From contig NC_134373.1 of the NCBI RefSeq assembly GCF_035582795.1, positions 32,334,501-32,398,500 on the forward strand: a DNA stretch of 64,000 bases, read 5' to 3'. This stretch comes from Mycteria americana (taxonomy: Eukaryota; Chordata; Aves; Ciconiiformes; Ciconiidae). The translations under genes were made by a program, and so were the position numbers. Positions 38,108 through 52,031 of this stretch are shown here, one piece after another; position 1 is the stretch's first letter; every line of letters starts with the position of its first letter. The notes under the pieces were generated by a model. That model was not told the origin of the DNA. It worked only from the letters and a program-made list of their open reading frames with translations, and searched no databases.

Positions 38108-41100
38108 ATGGGACAGGGGTTCTGTGTTCTCATAAAATACGTGGAAAATGAGGCCTTGCAGATGGGTGTGCCACCCTGAAGGAAAATTAGGACATCTGCA
38201 TGGGGGACTGCTCATAAAACTACCTCACGGCCTCTGCTAGCTTGTGCAGCCCGTGTCCTGCAAGTCCTTTGGGGACGCAAAAGGTAAAAGCAGGCTGGCA
38301 GCAAGTCAAAGGGAACTGTTGATACTTTAAACCGTCAGTTCTTTGTTCCCCATGCTGGTTTTCAGCTAGTGTTAAATCTTCTCTGGCAATCCCTGAAAAC
38401 ACCCGTGTACGTGGATTGTAAATGATGGTGCCTCAGATTTCACGCACACACAGAGGCATATTAGTATTCTATGTATGTTCGCTTTTATTAGCTGAATAAA
38501 TAGACCTTCTGAACACATAGTATTGAAAGCAATTACATTTACTCAGGCTGAAAATGTGGTTACATTACTATGTTATTAAAGAGTACTATAGCAGAAGTGC
38601 ATATAAATATTCAACATCTGTGCTCTCCCAATGTGTAAACGGTGTTGTTATTAGGTATTACTGTGTTAACATTTGTGCTGAAACGATGCTGAACTTAAGT
38701 AAAACTATGTTGTGAAGATGTTTACCATCTTGTCAAAAAAAACGGAAGGGTTTTCTGGCAGGAATTTGGAGACTGCTTCAATTTTTCTCTTTGAAAAATT
38801 TAAAATAAGAAGACCACTGTAATAGGAGAACAGCTGAAGGAAGGAATATAAACTAGAAAAAATGGAAGAAGATGAAAAGAGTTCAAAAAGATGTGTGGCA
38901 ACTACCAAACCAGTGCCAGAACCATTGGTATACTTTTTTCTTAAGGGGGTTTATGGAAGTTTATGGATAAATTCTCATTGAACTGATAGATGTGAGTGCA
39001 GCTATTTAAATAATTAAAGAAGAATTATCCCAAGTTGTGTAGCAACAAGTAACAGATATAAAAAAACCCCAATCCTCCCCCAAACCATAATCCCATCCTT
39101 TGATTTGACATATAATTTGAAGACATATAGAACAACACTTCATTTTTTCATCAAAAAGAAAATTAATACAGAAGGCTATCGAGTTCCATTCTTGTCAACT
39201 GAACCATTTTGAAATGATGGATGAAATAGCATGATTGTCTTATAAATAATTTTTAAAAATGCAACTGTAAAGATGAAAAAATTGCATAAAGAATTAAAAT
39301 TCTCGTGAAGTCACAGATCTCCAAGTGGTCAGTCTTTAAAGAAAAGTACAAGCTGTCATGAGACTTGTGATAAAACTACAAGAGTTAGCAGCAATGTATT
39401 CTGAGCATGGAGTTAGCTATTAGAAGTGTTAGATATTTTTTCTGACTGACATTGGCTTTCTTAATTGAAAGAGTTTGGGGAATCACTGAATATCTCTGGA
39501 TGTGTCTGGTTGTTATGGTAAAATTGTGATTTAAAAAAGCTTATTCTTTGTCTTACATACTGAAATGCTTCAACGTCATGCTGCATTCATACATAATAAT
39601 AGTTATTCATACTCATGATCAAGCTATGTTTCAGAGAGAAAATTAAATTCCATTTCATTCCATTGCATTTCATTAAACCAACTTAATCTTTTCTTCCTGT
39701 TCGACAGATAACTAACATTCCCCAAACATTTCCAGGGGCACAATGGATGTGGCTGAGGGCGGGTTTGCTCAGCCTTTGGGAAAACAAACTGGCAATCTTC
39801 CAGGTTCCAACCCTATTTGGTGTAGAAATAATGCTAAAGGCAATTAAAAAAAAATAAATCTGGCAAATGCAACATAAATAAAAGTATAATGATAAGCAGC
39901 ATTTTCCTGAATAGATGAAGGGGACTTCTTGGATTTCCGTGATTTATCTCAAATTTGAGGTTGTGTCATGTCTTAAGAATTAGTTTATGTAAAGAAATAA
40001 GGATTATATCGTTAGTGAGGAAGAATAATAAATTATTTTTATAAATAATGACCCTACAATGATGTCCAAGTAGTGAAGCAGAACAAAGTGTGAAGTGGGA
40101 AATGATAGCTTAACACAGGTCATCGTGCATTGGACTATCTACGCAGAAAAAACATGTTACAAACTGGCTAAATATTAACTCTGCTGTGACAGAACATGCT
40201 CTCCCTACCAGAAAGTGGTTGACAAATTGGACATAATTTAAAGAATAGTGGCAGGACCAATGTAATACAGGACAACAATAAATGTGGAGGAAAAGACTCA
40301 AATCGGTAACCAGGGAAAAGCTGTCTGAATTACGAATAATTAAAACATATATGTGGTTGTATTTGCAATCTTAATGCTTGAGGTGCGGTCCATGTTGCAT
40401 GAAGCATCACTGAAAATAACAAAAAGCTTATTCTTACCCTAAATAATTTACAGTTTAAGTTGAAATACCACGGTGATACAGCAAACTGTATACAAGACTG
40501 ATGTGCTTAATAATGATGAAGAAATAAATATACTTAGAATATAGCTTTCGGGGACTGAAGATTTTTGAGGGAACGATTCTCAGATAAAGTAAAACAAAGC
40601 TCTTTCATTTCAGGAAGGAGAGAAAGCAAACAAAATGATGCTAAAAAAGGCGAGAGAAGACATTTGTCAAACAATCCAGTTTCATCAGAAAATGGGGCTT
40701 TTTCAGTACTTAACTAGGAAAACCAAGTCATGTCCTCATTCAGTGTAAGTTCTGGAAGTCTCCTGCTATAAGTACTAACAAGGTCTAGTGATCTAATTAA
40801 GTACTAACCTAAGCACGATCAAGCACTGGCACAAATTAATATTAAGCTTTCCTCTGAATGGGTTACAACCAAAAAATTGTGTGGACTTAACAAGGTAGTA
40901 TTTCACGAAATTCACAGCTTTTTATGAGACAAGTAGGCCAAGAATATCAATGATAACTGATTATTGTTTAAGACTATTTTGGTAGATGCCCAAACCCCCA
41001 TAAATCTGCAATTAAGGAATAAAGCTACAGCTTGGCTAATGGAAAGAGAATGAACAGCTTTTTTGTCATCTACCTATCCTTCAATCTACATATAACAAAC

Positions 41101-42564
41101 ACAAAAGGGGAGATGAATAAGAATAAATATGTAGTTAAGAATTCAACCTACAGAAAACAGGTACTTCATTTTTCAAAGACAGGCTTAAGGGATGTCTTGA
41201 TCACAGAAAAAATACTATTAGAGGAAGCAGAAATTTAATAGAGAACTTTTCAGTTTGAGAGGTAAAAGATATAATGAGGAGATTAAGCTGGATATTATGG
41301 ACCCTAGAACTGTGGTGCAATTTTAAAATAGGTTTGAAAATAATCTACAAAGTGTTCTGCTAGATTTTCAGTGTTTCAGTCAAAGATACGCTTTAGTTCA
41401 ATCATACATATTGAAAGCTGCAGCAGGACTGGCTGCTTGGAAGATCCATGATCTGTGTGGTTCAGAAGGCCTGTCAGCAGATTTTGATTTTGTGATGTAT
41501 TTGGAATGAATGGGTGTATAAGCCATGAATTTCTTCTTCCTAATATGTAAATATAGTGGGAAGAATCAAAAGAACTTAGCTTTGGCCTGTCTGCCCACGT
41601 TTAAGTGAAGTATCTTATGTAAAGCACATTAAATGCTCTTCGAGAAGTTCTCACAAGGACAAGCTCATAGGGGTATTGAGTTATGACTTGTAGGAAACAT
41701 CACTAACATTCAAGCTGTTTTGACCTTCATGTGCTGATGGCAGTTAAAATAACAACCCAGAGTTTTCAGAAAGCTGCACAAAGCACTTGTACGTGGGTTT
41801 TGAAACCCACAAGATGGCGCCACGTGAACATAAAACAGCAAGACCCGCATTTCAACCAGAAAGTAACTTGTTATTTCCTTAAGATAAATCGGTGCATGTT
41901 TTTGTTTAAGTAACGTTAGGACAATTCCACTTGTATTTCATAGAATCTTTGTCAAAACATGTCTTTTCAGGCAATCCTACTGACAGGAATAATGTTTTAT
42001 TAGTGAAAATGTATGTATGAAAATAGTAATTTTTGGCTAAAACTTCATGGCACTGTTTATTGCTCCACTAAATATAAAATCTACTGTGACATGAAAATGA
42101 TCTTTAAAAACACATAGGCCATTTTCACAGTACATAAGTTTAATGGCAGATCTAGAACCTGATGGCTTTAGAGGAAGAACAAACTCTGACAACAGATTAA
42201 TTTCTTAAAACATTTCTCATTTTCATACTAAGTTAGAAAAAGAAATGAAGCAAGAGAAGAACAACAAATAAAATATCTAAGGAGAATTGACTATAATTAG
42301 AGTGTTTGTCCAAATTTCCCATGAGACAGGTTTTGGAATTAATACTAGCGGTAAGAGTATTGAAGACAAGGATCGATGAAGTTTGTCCCACCAAGGTTAA
42401 AGCTTGTAACTCTTGTTGTTTGAGGAGAAGATTGATAGATGAGTAAGTTATAATATCTGAGAGACTTTTAAAATAATATACTTCTGTTGCAAACAGCCAG
42501 TAGAGCTTTATCCACAAATTTCTGTTTGAAGCTCTAACTTCCATTTAAGCTGTACCAGATCATT
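38108..42564. other. Intergenic stretch upstream of CCDC14
   Basis: Strongly AT-rich unique DNA. Only short open frames (up to 68 codons), no domain, no splice-consistent exon pair and no obvious repeat until the CR1 fragment at 42565. Confidence 0.6.
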
Positions 42565-42613
42565 CAGGTGATCTCAGGAAGTCCCTTCCAAGCTAAAAGA
42601 TTCTGTGATTTTG
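42565..42613 (+). mobile_element. Short CR1 3'-end fragment
   Basis: About 50 bp matching the CR1 3' end (AGGAAGTCCCTTCCAAGCTA) and ending ATTCTGTGATTTTG, a single decayed terminal octamer. Plus orientation. Confidence 0.65.
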
Positions 42614-44081
<1,468 letters not shown>

Positions 44082-44821
44082 TCACAGGAGAACACATGCT
44101 ATTTTGCCTCCATTCAGAGGAAGACAGAGTTTTCTGTAATCCAATATCACCCCCAAAATATTTGAATTGGGCTTGACCTAGGCTTTTCTTTTTGAAGTGT
44201 GCTGTGAGGATTAGGGGCTAGATATATAGGGAGCATCGGTGATATCAGAGACTAACTGGATGCCTGAAGCACATGTTTGGTGGGTACAGTTAAGAACGAT
44301 TATAGCAAAACCATGCCATAGATAAAATAGGAGGAAAAAGTGGAAGCACAAGTTGTAAAAATACAGATAAAATTAACAGTGTGAGTATAGGAAATAATTA
44401 CTTCTGTAACATCTGGAAGGATGTTAATTTTACAGAAGTGTGGCCTGACTATAATTTTAAATTTGTTAGTGGACATTTATTCTTGCATATTCTTTCTTTG
44501 GCAGCAGTGGTATGACTTGAGTAAGCAAGTGATCTGAGTATGAAAACTATAAATCTTCAGGGCCAAAGGAAGCACAGCTGAAGAAATAATCTACTTTCTA
44601 CTATATAGAAACAGCTAATACATTAGTTTTCACCATCCATTATATTTATATTAACCATATAGAATATTTATGGACATAGAGGTGAAAGCAGATTATCCAA
44701 ACTGAAAATGTAGTCAGTGTAACAATATTACTAGAATAATAAATATAATAAAAAGCCTATGGATGTAAATTTTCAATGTCTTGTATATTTGCCCCAGAAG
44801 TGGGAAGATATTTCTTGCTCT

Positions 44822-44904
44822 TTGATCCAGGACCTTTAAGAGCTCTGGTGTGACATCATTCCATTCTGTCCAAGGCACCCTTCCTGATGTCTGGGGGAAC
44901 TTCA
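44822..44904 (-). pseudogene. ROPN1: ROPN1 remnant, block B
   Basis: A remnant with a plausible acceptor (GGCCCGTAG) and the motif TPELLKVL. A one-base shift lies in the AGGAAGGG stretch near 44887, and there is no donor at the end of the homology. Confidence 0.7.
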
Positions 44905-44984
44905 CTACGGGCCACAGGAGATGTGCAATAATTCAGACCTATGGCATCAAACTTAAGATGTCAAAATAAAGAAGGCAAGCCTAG

Positions 44985-46340
44985 AGGTCATCTGGTCTCT
45001 CCTTCTGCCCCAAGGGTGGATCAGATGTCTGTGCCCATTCTGCCAGGAGTTTGTCTAGCCTGCTCCTGAAGAATTCCAGCCTTTCCATGTGGCATTCTAC
45101 CTGCCATGTCCCCGAGGGCATCAGTGGCCTGAATGGCCCTGACCAGCCTCCCCTGGAATAACCCCCATGCCTGCCCTTGGGCCAAGGACCCTTATTTTAG
45201 CCCAGGGCCATCAGTCCCTGCCCTAGCAATGCTGCAGGATGCCAGGCTCTAGCTCCACCACAGCCCTGCTTTGCTTGGCCATAGGCCCTCTGGATCCCAG
45301 TCTGCCGGCTGACTCCTTGGCTGGACCTTGGACCTGCCTCGTCACCAGGAGCTTGCCTGATGACCTGGGCTCGGGGCTGCCTGCCCTGGCCTGCCCTGAG
45401 CCCTCGCTGGGGGCAGTGGGACGGGCCCTGGCTAGCAGGTCCCTGCCCTGCCAGCTGCGGCATTGCACATGGCTCCTGGCTTCCCACCCCTGAGGGGGCA
45501 GCTGACCCCTGCGATACTCTGATGCTACCATCCCCCTGAGTAGTCTGTTGCAGTGCTTCACTGTGAAAAAGTTTGTCCTGCTCCCAGCTTAAATCTTCCC
45601 TGCTGCATTTTAACCCACTGTTTTATTTTCTGTTCTCCGTGAACCTGGAGAGCATCACTTCCCTTTCTTCTTTGCAGTAGTGTTTTAAAGGTTTGAAGAC
45701 AATTACCATGTCACCTTTAATAGTCTCTTTTCTATGGTAAACAACCTGAAATTGCTCAATCCTGCCTGTGTGTTGTGTTTCATAAAATTTTAGTTACTCT
45801 CATCTGGAGTCTTCAGCTGATACACATCTTTCTTGAAATATGATGCCCAAAACTGGACAAAACACTCCAGCTGAGACCTTACCAATGCTAAGAATAACAG
45901 AAGGATTACATCATCTGTCTATAAATGATACCCCTGTTTATATTTCTCAGTACAATATTTTTCTCTTTTGAACAGCACAGTGTTGTTAACTGATGTTGAA
46001 CTTGAATTTCACAATAGTCCTCAAAACTTTCTGCAACAGTTTGAGCTATCCAGTTATTCTTTATGTTGTGTATATTGTTGCTGAATCCTGACTCACTGTA
46101 GAATTTTGCACATTCCCTTATTTAATGGCTATCTTTTTCCCACAAGATTTCTCTAATTTGTTAAAATATGTTAAGGGAATTTGTAATCTAGGTCTTGTCC
46201 CCTAGGTCCTTGGGATTAGAATCTGCTCCCTTTAGTCTACCCACATGTAGCTGCCTCTACCCACTTCTTATATCAAATACTTTCCCTTCCTATCAGCAAC
46301 GTAATTAATAACACACATTTGAATTATCATTTTGATTCAG
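44985..46340 (-). mobile_element. Old diverged CR1/L3-like LINE, interrupted
   Basis: Plus-strand text such as AGAGGTCATCTGGTCTCTCC near the left end, then GTGAAAAAGTTTGTCCTG (about 45562), TTCTTGAAATATGATGCCC (about 45830) and CAAGATTTCTCTAATTTG (about 46143), follows the order of an ancient CR1/L3 3' half in reverse orientation. It is split at about 45115-45515 by a GC-rich block. Edges are approximate. Confidence 0.75.
45115..45515. repeat. GC-rich block inside the old CR1
   Basis: About 400 bp of very GC-rich sequence with recurring CTGCCCTG, GGCCCT and CCTGGC words, between two segments that otherwise read as continuous CR1. Open frames of 84-112 codons on both strands are explained by lack of AT-rich stops. 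Probably a separate insertion or expanded low-complexity segment. Confidence 0.5.
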
Positions 46341-49300
46341 TGTTAACACCATAGTATGAAAAATAAGTTTTGTCAGAAGACATTGTACGAAAATTCAGTG
46401 TATGACATCTGGTATACTGTTTGGTTATTCCAGTTTAGGGTTGCTGCTGCACTGGATTGGCTTCAGAACATGGCAGTAGGGTGATAGAGAAACAGGTTCA
46501 CAACAAACCTTGTAATTAATTGTACATACCATGCTTATGTAATTTTTACTTATATTATTATTGAATGGTATTTTTGTCAATTTGAGGAATTCCCTGATAT
46601 TTTAAAAAATGCCAGAATCTTCTGCTTGTGAAAATGATGAGCTTTGCTGAAGTGGCATTTCCTGTCTTCCTGGTGAATTAGGTAAAACATGGGCCTGACG
46701 CTACAGTCCATGTAAAATGGAATCTCAGCTGGGCCAGATATGCAATTGATGTAAACCAGTACAACTCCATTTACTCTAGCTAGGAAGCTGACCTGTATTC
46801 CCAGTTTAGCCACTGGGAACTTTCTGAATCTGATCTTATCAGAGGTATAAGTATTTTTTACACTGTTTAGACCTTAACCTAAAGCATCTGAAATAATTAG
46901 GAAACTTACTATTTATTTAATAGTAGGCTTGGGATTATTTTCTTTAAAAATCAAATAATAGTGCTAAAAATGTATCATTATCTATTCCTTGAAACAATAT
47001 AGGAAATGACTGAAAATAAGCAAGTCTTAGATATGTCTCCTTAGGCCTGGGACTACACCAAAGGATGCAAGTAACAGCTTGAAGGTAAAATGTTGTCTTC
47101 ATCTTAAATTATTCAGTAGAAGTAAAGAGCATTCTGTCATCAATATGGTCACCTTCACCTTAATTATCTTATCTGAGAAAAACAATTATTGACGTAAAGT
47201 AGACCTTAGTCACAGAAAAGCATTTATCCTCTAAAACAGGGTTCTCCTAACCTGTTTTGTAGGATGGTACTATGCTTCACTTTTTCTCATCTAGCTCCAA
47301 CACAGTGTTTACTTGGAAAGTCTGCTCTTGATCTTCCATTTCATTTCAATATTTCTCAGCTAAAGTTCCCAAGCAATCACTTTTACTTCAACTTATGGAA
47401 CAACCATGTAAATCCTTCAGTGATATCCTCCTCATCATATTTCCTTGAACTTTGGGCAAATACTTAGGAAACCTTTCTCAGGATCTGTGTCATATCTCTT
47501 TTACAGGAAAAAATTTATAAATAAATCATCTAAAAATCACTGCCTTCAATTTTGCCCAGCCTGGTACTGAAAGTAACTGGAGATCTTTTCCTATCTCATG
47601 ACTGTTTGTTGTCTTATGAGAAATTAATTTAGTGATCTCACTCTGCTTTCTAGTGAATATGTTAGCATAATTTATGACTCCCACAGCAGAGAAGGCTGAA
47701 AATATGAAGACTTGAAAACAGATTTTTCTTTTTCTAGTATGAGTCATCTTGGATTACTGCTGAGGGACATTGCCTGGCTTAGGCCAAGGAAGCTTGAACT
47801 CTTGGTGTCTGTGCTTCTCCTCATGGAGAGACTTAAAGGAACTATATAGGAGAATTTCCCTAAGGCAATTGCTACATCCTCTGTCCTTCTCCAACAGCTA
47901 AAATTGGCAATATTGTCTTTAAACTCAGATGTGTTGTAATGCTTGTTATATCATGGGACTGGCTGTCTTGTGAGCTCTGTGAGTCCTGCCTCAGGTGGGC
48001 AAGGCTCTCCTTCTCAGGGTTGAATTAGGCTAAGGTGACCTGTTACCTTGGTCATACAGAGGATGATCTGACATCCAGAGACTGTCCTGACTTTTGAGTA
48101 AAACCTATTGGATTTTTTTTTCCCTATTGGGCTTCTGTCAAGCTGTTGGATTTTCTCCCTTTCCTTCTCTTTGGTTTGATTTCCAGAGCTGTAACTTATT
48201 CACAGCTTCATTTCCAGTTTCATTCTCAGAGATGGAAGTGGTGGCCTCAGTCTTAGCACTTGTGTCAGAAGTTTGACAGAAGTTTGCTGACCTAAAATAA
48301 GCTGTTTCTGTGCTCAGTGTCTCCCACTGAATCCTTCACTTTCACTCACAAGTCTAATCCCCATTCTGAGTCCAGTAGTTGTCATCTCCCTTAGTGTATT
48401 TCCTGTTTCTTTGCTTTGTTCTTGCACCAAAAGTGTCAGCCTTTTTGTTATGGTGGACCTACCTTTACAAGGTTCAGTGCTGGCTTCTTGCTTCCTGTCC
48501 CATCTGGTCTCCGGAGAGGAGTGTGACCTATGCTACCATGTTGTGAGCTTAGTGGGCACTTCAGTAAGTACGGGATAGACCTTTAAAAAGACTGGCTTCT
48601 CAATGTGCTTGAATTGGTATTAGGTACCTTAGGCTCAAAATGCAGGCTTTTTCTAAAGATTCCCAGAGCCTGATATTAAAGAAATGTCTTATTTCTTTAA
48701 CAAAAAAGTCAGGAAGGCCGATCTGATTTTAAATATTTGATTTAGTGTTTGGATTTCTGCATGAAATCCAAAACACTGGTTTCTGCATGAGAACCAGAGG
48801 ATGAAACTGAAAACAACTGTTTACAGCCTTGAAACTTATTAATCTACTTTTGCTGTTCAATGTGATTAAAAGTGGAATGAATGAAAAAAAATACTGTTAT
48901 AATAATCTCCCAAGTGATTACTAACAGACAAAATAAGACTTGGAAAGTGTTAGCTCAAAAACAGTAAAAGAAAAAACACTTCTGGAGTTGAATTCCTACT
49001 GCGCAGAATGTTAATGAAACTGGGGGATCAAGAAATTGTGCCAAGGAAATTGTATTAACTTCCTGAAGATTTTTAAGTCACACTGAAAAATGACAACAGA
49101 AAAGCTGACATCCCAAAAGCTTGAGCTCCTCCAGGCCTTGAACATCTATATTTCTACACTTGAAAAATTACCACCCCATATGACATTACTACCTGTATTC
49201 TTTGCTCTGCTTAGTGGAAGTTCCTCAGTATAAGTCCAGTAATGCCCACCTTCATGTTCTCAAGTCAATTAGCTCCCTTTCCTCTACTATTCCACCCCCT

Positions 49301-51686
49301 GTTTTTGTTTCACTTCCCAACCCTTTGCAAGTCCTCATCCTGAAATACCTCCCTGAACTCCTAAACATAAGAGTTCACCACAAAACTGTCCTGTAGCAGA
49401 TAATTTCCTCCCATTCCCTCACCAATGTCCATGCAGATATCTCACCTCTTCATAATTTTCCCACCTTAACAGCACCCTCTCCACCACTGTCCTCTGCATA
49501 TTAAGTTGTTCCTGCTGCATGCGCGTCCTTACTCCAGTTATCTGCCTCCCCACCTGCCTGCCCATCCACTGGCCCTCTCCCCCCATTTCCAAGGTCTTCC
49601 CCATTTTCCATCATTACCAGAGGCTGAGATTTTCTCCATGGAGCTTGGCCAGTCTTAAGGAGAGGAACCATTGGACCTGGTTCTAGAAGCATCTCTGTGA
49701 GCCCAGCTGTAGTCTATCCCTCTCTCCTGTGTCCCTGGGTGAATCGCAAGCACTGTGATCCCATTAGCTGCATGTTGCACAAGGAAGGGTGAGGCTGGGG
49801 AGCTTGGACAGGTCACTGGGGCTCCAGAAAAAAGCTGTTTGTAATTGTGTTAGAGATCAGCAAAGAAGAGAGTGTTTGAACCGTTCAGAGTGGTCACCTC
49901 GAAATATTGTTGTGACTCTGGGGATAGGCAAGGTACTGGTTATATGCAGTCTACACTGCAGAATGCCTAAAGGTAGCACGGGGTGTGTAAATGTAGTGGG
50001 GTGACAGGGACACTGCATGCAGTTTTTCAGGGAACTTGTAAACAATTTGTGTAAATAGAGTGGCCCTTGGTTTGGGGAGCTCTGTGTCTGGGAGACAAGG
50101 GCTCCACTGGGATCAAGGGGGTTGGGAAAAAAGTGAGAACAGCCCGCAAGTGTATTTCTCAGCAAGGATGTGAACCTGTTTGCAACTGTCTGAGCGGACA
50201 GCAGTGCAATATGATTCAAATGTCCAACTGGGGTGTCAGCTTCTAGAATTGTATATTTAAACTAGGGCCTGTCTTATGTTAAAACATACATTCCCAATGT
50301 TTGTGGATCTCCTAAATACCCTCTTTAAAATCATGATTCAAGTGGAATGATTTTAGGCAGACAGCCTAAAAGCAGTAACTCCAGGAGGTCATCCAAGCTC
50401 TGAAACATAAAAGCTTTCCAAGGGAAGGCAGGGTCATAGTAAGGCCTGATGCCTATTCATTTACCCTGAAATGATACATAATCTTAGTCCCAAAGCAACA
50501 AACAAATATGCTACAGGTAGCTCCCACGGATTGCATATCACCTTTGTAAATTGTTTGGATGCTTCAGACAAAAACCTTCAAATGCGAAACACCTTAGAGA
50601 ATGAAGAGTTAGACTCAAGAAGTACAGTACCTGCCTTCTGAATTATGTGCTGTCAGTACATAACACAATAGATACAAATATATCGATGTAGATATAAAAT
50701 AGATATCTGGCAAAAGAGATCTGTAAATAAAAATAATGTACTAATCTGAAAAAGAGATCATTCAGTAATTAGAGCAGAACAGCTACAGAAATTGTACATT
50801 TTTGTAGTTGTTACAGTAGAAAAACTCGAAAGCTTTTATATCAGAATATTACAATTTCTGCAATCTTCCTTCAAGTTTATGGCAGGCTGGTGCCTTTGTT
50901 TCAGGTGACAGGAACTGTGCTGTATGTAGACTGCACAGTGAGGTTGGTCCAGAGTTGAATCCTAAATAACTTCCAGCGGAAGCTGGCAATACTTCTTTAC
51001 GTGGCTTTAGTCTACAAATGAAATAGAAATGGTTGTTTTATTTCTATATACAAAGTTTTTCTCCCTTCCTGATGGTTTTGTCTAAAATTGCATCTTCGCA
51101 TATCTTTGAAGATCAGGAAGTGCAGGGGAGATAGCCTGCTGCTTATGGAAGTGAAACAACATGAATATACAACTCTTCTTTAAAGCAGTTCTTTTTTTCA
51201 CAGGTATAAGAAACTAAACAATATTGCTAAATTGTCATTCACCAAAGCGTACTGGTTATTTGGGTTTAGCTAGCTGAAGTCTGTCCTGAACTGGTAGCAG
51301 GCTTGCTGAGAATTCTTGATGGAGTTCTCATGCTCAGATGTATGTTCTCCTACGTAACTGTTTCAAGTTGTGAGTAGGCTTTGTATGTCCCAGAGAGACT
51401 TGTTGCTAACCAATTAGCACTAATAATATTACTTTCTCTTTCCTATTGATGTCAGAGTAGGCTTTTGTACTTGAATGTGGTGGGAAGAGGATGGGCATTT
51501 TAATTACTGAGGGCTGGATCGTGCTGCCTTGTAGGAAACTCTGTGGGCGGAATACAAAAGAGAGCGAGATTCCTCCATTGGAAAAGAAGTAGTAGAAGGC
51601 CAACTTCTTCCCTGCTGCACAGAAGGCGCAGGGAACCTTGTTTCTAACGCTTGTAAACAACCTGCAAGAGACACTGGCCTCAGCAC
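46341..51686. other. Intergenic stretch, no recognisable gene
   Basis: AT-rich unique DNA with short open frames only (up to 120 codons at 49857-50219 on minus, without a recognisable domain). The missing ROPN1 5' exon should lie on this side; it was not found. Confidence 0.55.
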
Positions 51687-52031
51687 CACAGAATCACAGA
51701 ATCACAGAATTGTATAGGTTGGAAAAGACCTTTAAGATCATCGAGTCCAACCGTAAACCTAACACTACCAAGACCATCACTACACCATGTCCATAAGCAC
51801 CTCATCCAAACGTCTTTTAAATACTTCCAGGGATGGCGACTCTACCACTTCACTGGGCAGCCTCTTCTAATGCTTGATAACGCTTTCAGTGAAGTAAAAT
51901 TTCCTAATATCCAGTCTAAGCCTCCCCTGGCGCAGCTTGAGGCCATTTCCTCTCGTCCTATCACTTGTTACCTGGGAGAAGAGACCCACCCCCACCTCTC
52001 TACAACCTCCTTTCAGGTAGTTGTAGAACCA
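51687..52031 (-). mobile_element. CR1 LINE, 5'-truncated
   Basis: Starts with three direct CACAGAAT octamers (51687-51710), the reverse complement of the CR1 3' tail repeat, so the element reads on the minus strand. It continues with the classic avian CR1 3' region and is cut off near 52031. About 345 bp and well preserved, hence fairly young. No intact reverse transcriptase. Confidence 0.92.

Noticed and set aside
45197..45561. Overlapping 84-112 codon frames on both strands
   Set aside because: Explained by the GC-rich block in the old CR1, which lacks AT-rich stop codons.
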